Source: a virus. Taken from it: DNA of 38,273 bases. The position numbers and the translations under genes were made by a program. Where the stretch lies: IMG/VR virus record IMGVR_UViG_3300046777_000408, positions 1 through 38,273 of that record. One strand, written 5' to 3'. Positions 37,106-38,273 of this stretch are shown here, in pieces; the first letter of the stretch is position 1; every line of letters begins with the position of its first letter. The notes below the pieces were generated by a model. That model saw nothing but the letters and a program-made list of their open reading frames with translations. It was not told where the DNA came from and ran no database searches.

Positions 37106-37786
37106 TTGGCTGTTTATGGTTACACCCGCGTCTCGACGGAAGATCAAATCGAGAATACGTCCCTTGAGGATCAGGCACGCCAAATAAAAGGCATCGCCCT
37201 CACGCATAATCTGGAACTAGACCATATCTACGAAGAGCGCGGCGTGTCTGGCGGCGTTCCATTGCTGCGCCGAGAAGAAGGCTGCAAGCTGGCGTTCCTC
37301 CGGCCCGGCGATACAGTCATAATCTCCAAGCTGGACCGTATGTTCAGGGACGCACGGGACGCACTAAACGTGATTGCCGATTGGGATGCTGCGAACATTA
37401 ACCTCATCATCAACGGCTATGGCAATGTGACCGACAAGGCCAATCCCAATGGAAGGTTCATGCTTGAGATCATGGCCGTGTTCAGTGGTGAGGAGCGCCG
37501 ACGCATCCGTGAGCGCGTCACTGCTGGCAAGCGCGCCAAGAAATCGCAAGGCGGCTACATTGGTGGTAAAGTTCCGTTTGGATTTAAGAAGTCGGGCGCG
37601 GGCCGGGCGGCCAAGCTGAAGCCCGATCCAAATGCGCAGGACGCAATGATTACAATGAAAGCCGCACGCGTTAAAGGCCATAGCTACCGCGATATTGCTA
37701 TTATCGTAGCAAAGCGTCATGGTATCGAAGTAAGTCACCAGACGGTGGCACGTGTAATCCGGGGAGATAAGAATGACCAAATCTGA
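37106..37786 (+). CDS. Small serine recombinase (resolvase/invertase family)
   Basis: The 226-residue protein has a resolvase catalytic domain: YTRVSTEDQ with the nucleophile Ser at residue 10 and Arg at 8, SLEDQARQI, an ISKLDRMFRDARD arm and GRFMLEIMAVFSGEERRRIRERV, the E helix. A linker leads to a C-terminal HTH (SYRDIAIIVAKRHGIEVSHQTVARVI). Its length is that of resolvases and invertases, not of large integrases. The start is TTG 37106 after GGGAGAAA; no ATG fits. It overlaps the terL start by 14 bases. Resolving genome multimers, inverting DNA or regulating entry into the late program are possible. Confidence 0.9.
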   Translation: MAVYGYTRVSTEDQIENTSLEDQARQIKGIALTHNLELDHIYEERGVSGGVPLLRREEGCKLAFLRPGDTVIISKLDRMFRDARDALNVIADWDAANINLIINGYGNVTDKANPNGRFMLEIMAVFSGEERRRIRERVTAGKRAKKSQGGYIGGKVPFGFKKSGAGRAAKLKPDPNAQDAMITMKAARVKGHSYRDIAIIVAKRHGIEVSHQTVARVIRGDKNDQI

Positions 37787-38273
37787 GCCGAACTTCTTTT
37801 TGGAGTTCCTGAAGAAGTATAAGGACGATCCGGTTGGTTTCGTTCGGGACATTCTTCGCACCAAACCCGATCCGTGGCAGGTGAAGTTCTTAGAGGCGAT
37901 CAGCGAAGGCAACCGCCGTATCTCCGTTCGCTCCGGCCACGGTGTAGGGAAATCGACAGCCGCGTCGTGGGCCATGCTTCATTACTTCCTCACCCGCTAC
38001 CCGGTGAAGGTGGTTGTGACTGCACCAACATCCGCACAGTTGTTCGACGCGATGTTTGCGGAACTGAAGCGATGGGTGAATGAACTGCCGGAAGTCTTGA
38101 AAGTTCTGATCGAAGTCAAGGCAGACCGCATTGAATTGAAAGCAGCGCCAAGTGAAGCCTTTATCTCCGCGAGAACGTCGCGTGCCGAAACGCCAGAAGC
38201 ACTCCAAGGTATCCACGCCGATAACGTATTGCTTGTGGCCGACGAAGCCTCAGGTATTCCAGAAAGCGTCTTT
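37773..38273 (+). CDS. terL: Terminase large subunit, N-terminal part (runs off the window)
   Basis: The frame from ATG 37773 is open to the last base and joins the segment at 2-1048 through the terminal repeat to form 469 residues. It starts inside the recombinase gene (14-base overlap). The N-terminal helical part has DPWQVKFLEAIS. The Walker A motif is SGHGVGKST (residues 54-62). VVVTAPTSAQL (about 80-90) fits the motif Ia strand. The window end falls at the Walker B and coupling segment, which repeats at 1-139. TerL pumps DNA through the portal and cuts it in a headful manner. Confidence 0.95.
   Translation, partial: MTKSEPNFFLEFLKKYKDDPVGFVRDILRTKPDPWQVKFLEAISEGNRRISVRSGHGVGKSTAASWAMLHYFLTRYPVKVVVTAPTSAQLFDAMFAELKRWVNELPEVLKVLIEVKADRIELKAAPSEAFISARTSRAETPEALQGIHADNVLLVADEASGIPESVF
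38135..38273. repeat. Terminal direct repeat, right copy (assembly overlap)
   Basis: This copy matches bases 1-139 at 138 of 139 positions; it has G at 38147 where the left copy has A at 13. It should be counted once when the genome is treated as circular. Confidence 0.92.

Overview
The window is the complete genome of a tailed phage, opened inside the large terminase gene. Bases 1-139 recur at 38135-38273 with one difference (A at 13, G at 38147), so the sequence is a circular map of about 38,134 bp whose ends overlap. The P22-type portal, SU10-type (DUF5309) coat protein, SU10-type adaptor, absence of a tape measure or long-tail genes, and a block of large ejection-type proteins point to a short-tailed (podovirus-like) member of Caudoviricetes. 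A holin of the gene-transfer-agent 3TM type and a spanin pair show a Gram-negative host. An alphaproteobacterium is my guess, held with low confidence.

Layout. Rightward late genes: TerL (37773 through the junction to 1048); a candidate stand-alone RNA with its own promoter (1045-1206); an endonuclease VII-like gene; a chain of small basic proteins; portal, a Gly/Ala-rich virion protein, scaffold, coat and adaptor (2573-10299); tail fibre and receptor-binding proteins with an assembly chaperone (10299-13523); a lysis cassette of membrane protein, M15 endolysin, holin, i-spanin and overlapping o-spanin (13538-14866); a nozzle-like protein and three internal virion or ejection proteins (14901-21513). 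The rightward strand then continues into a RuvC-like resolvase and an SNF2-type helicase (21671-23429).

Replication. A leftward operon (28137 down to 23421) encodes a family A DNA polymerase with a 3'-5' exonuclease, three coupled small proteins, a Cas4-like DUF2800 nuclease, an Enc34-type ssDNA-binding protein and, behind a terminator, an HNH endonuclease. From the same intergenic region a rightward operon (28285-33796) encodes a Myb/HTH protein, a run of small overlapping genes, a primase-polymerase/SF3 helicase and a DUF3310 protein, and ends at a clear terminator.

Control and packaging. A second leftward operon (36605 down to 33820) carries small unknown proteins, a Cro/CI-like HTH protein, a two-helix membrane protein, the small terminase subunit and a second HNH endonuclease. 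TerS is therefore about 2.6 kb from TerL and on the opposite strand. Between terS and the HNH gene lies a large inverted repeat (34346-34627) with 36-bp perfect inner arms. A 500-bp divergent control region with several operator-like repeats separates this operon from a small serine recombinase that overlaps the start of terL. I see no tyrosine integrase, so whether the phage is temperate is open.

The most unusual elements are the promoter-RNA-terminator cassette directly after terL, the inverted-repeat island beside terS, and the separation of terS from terL.
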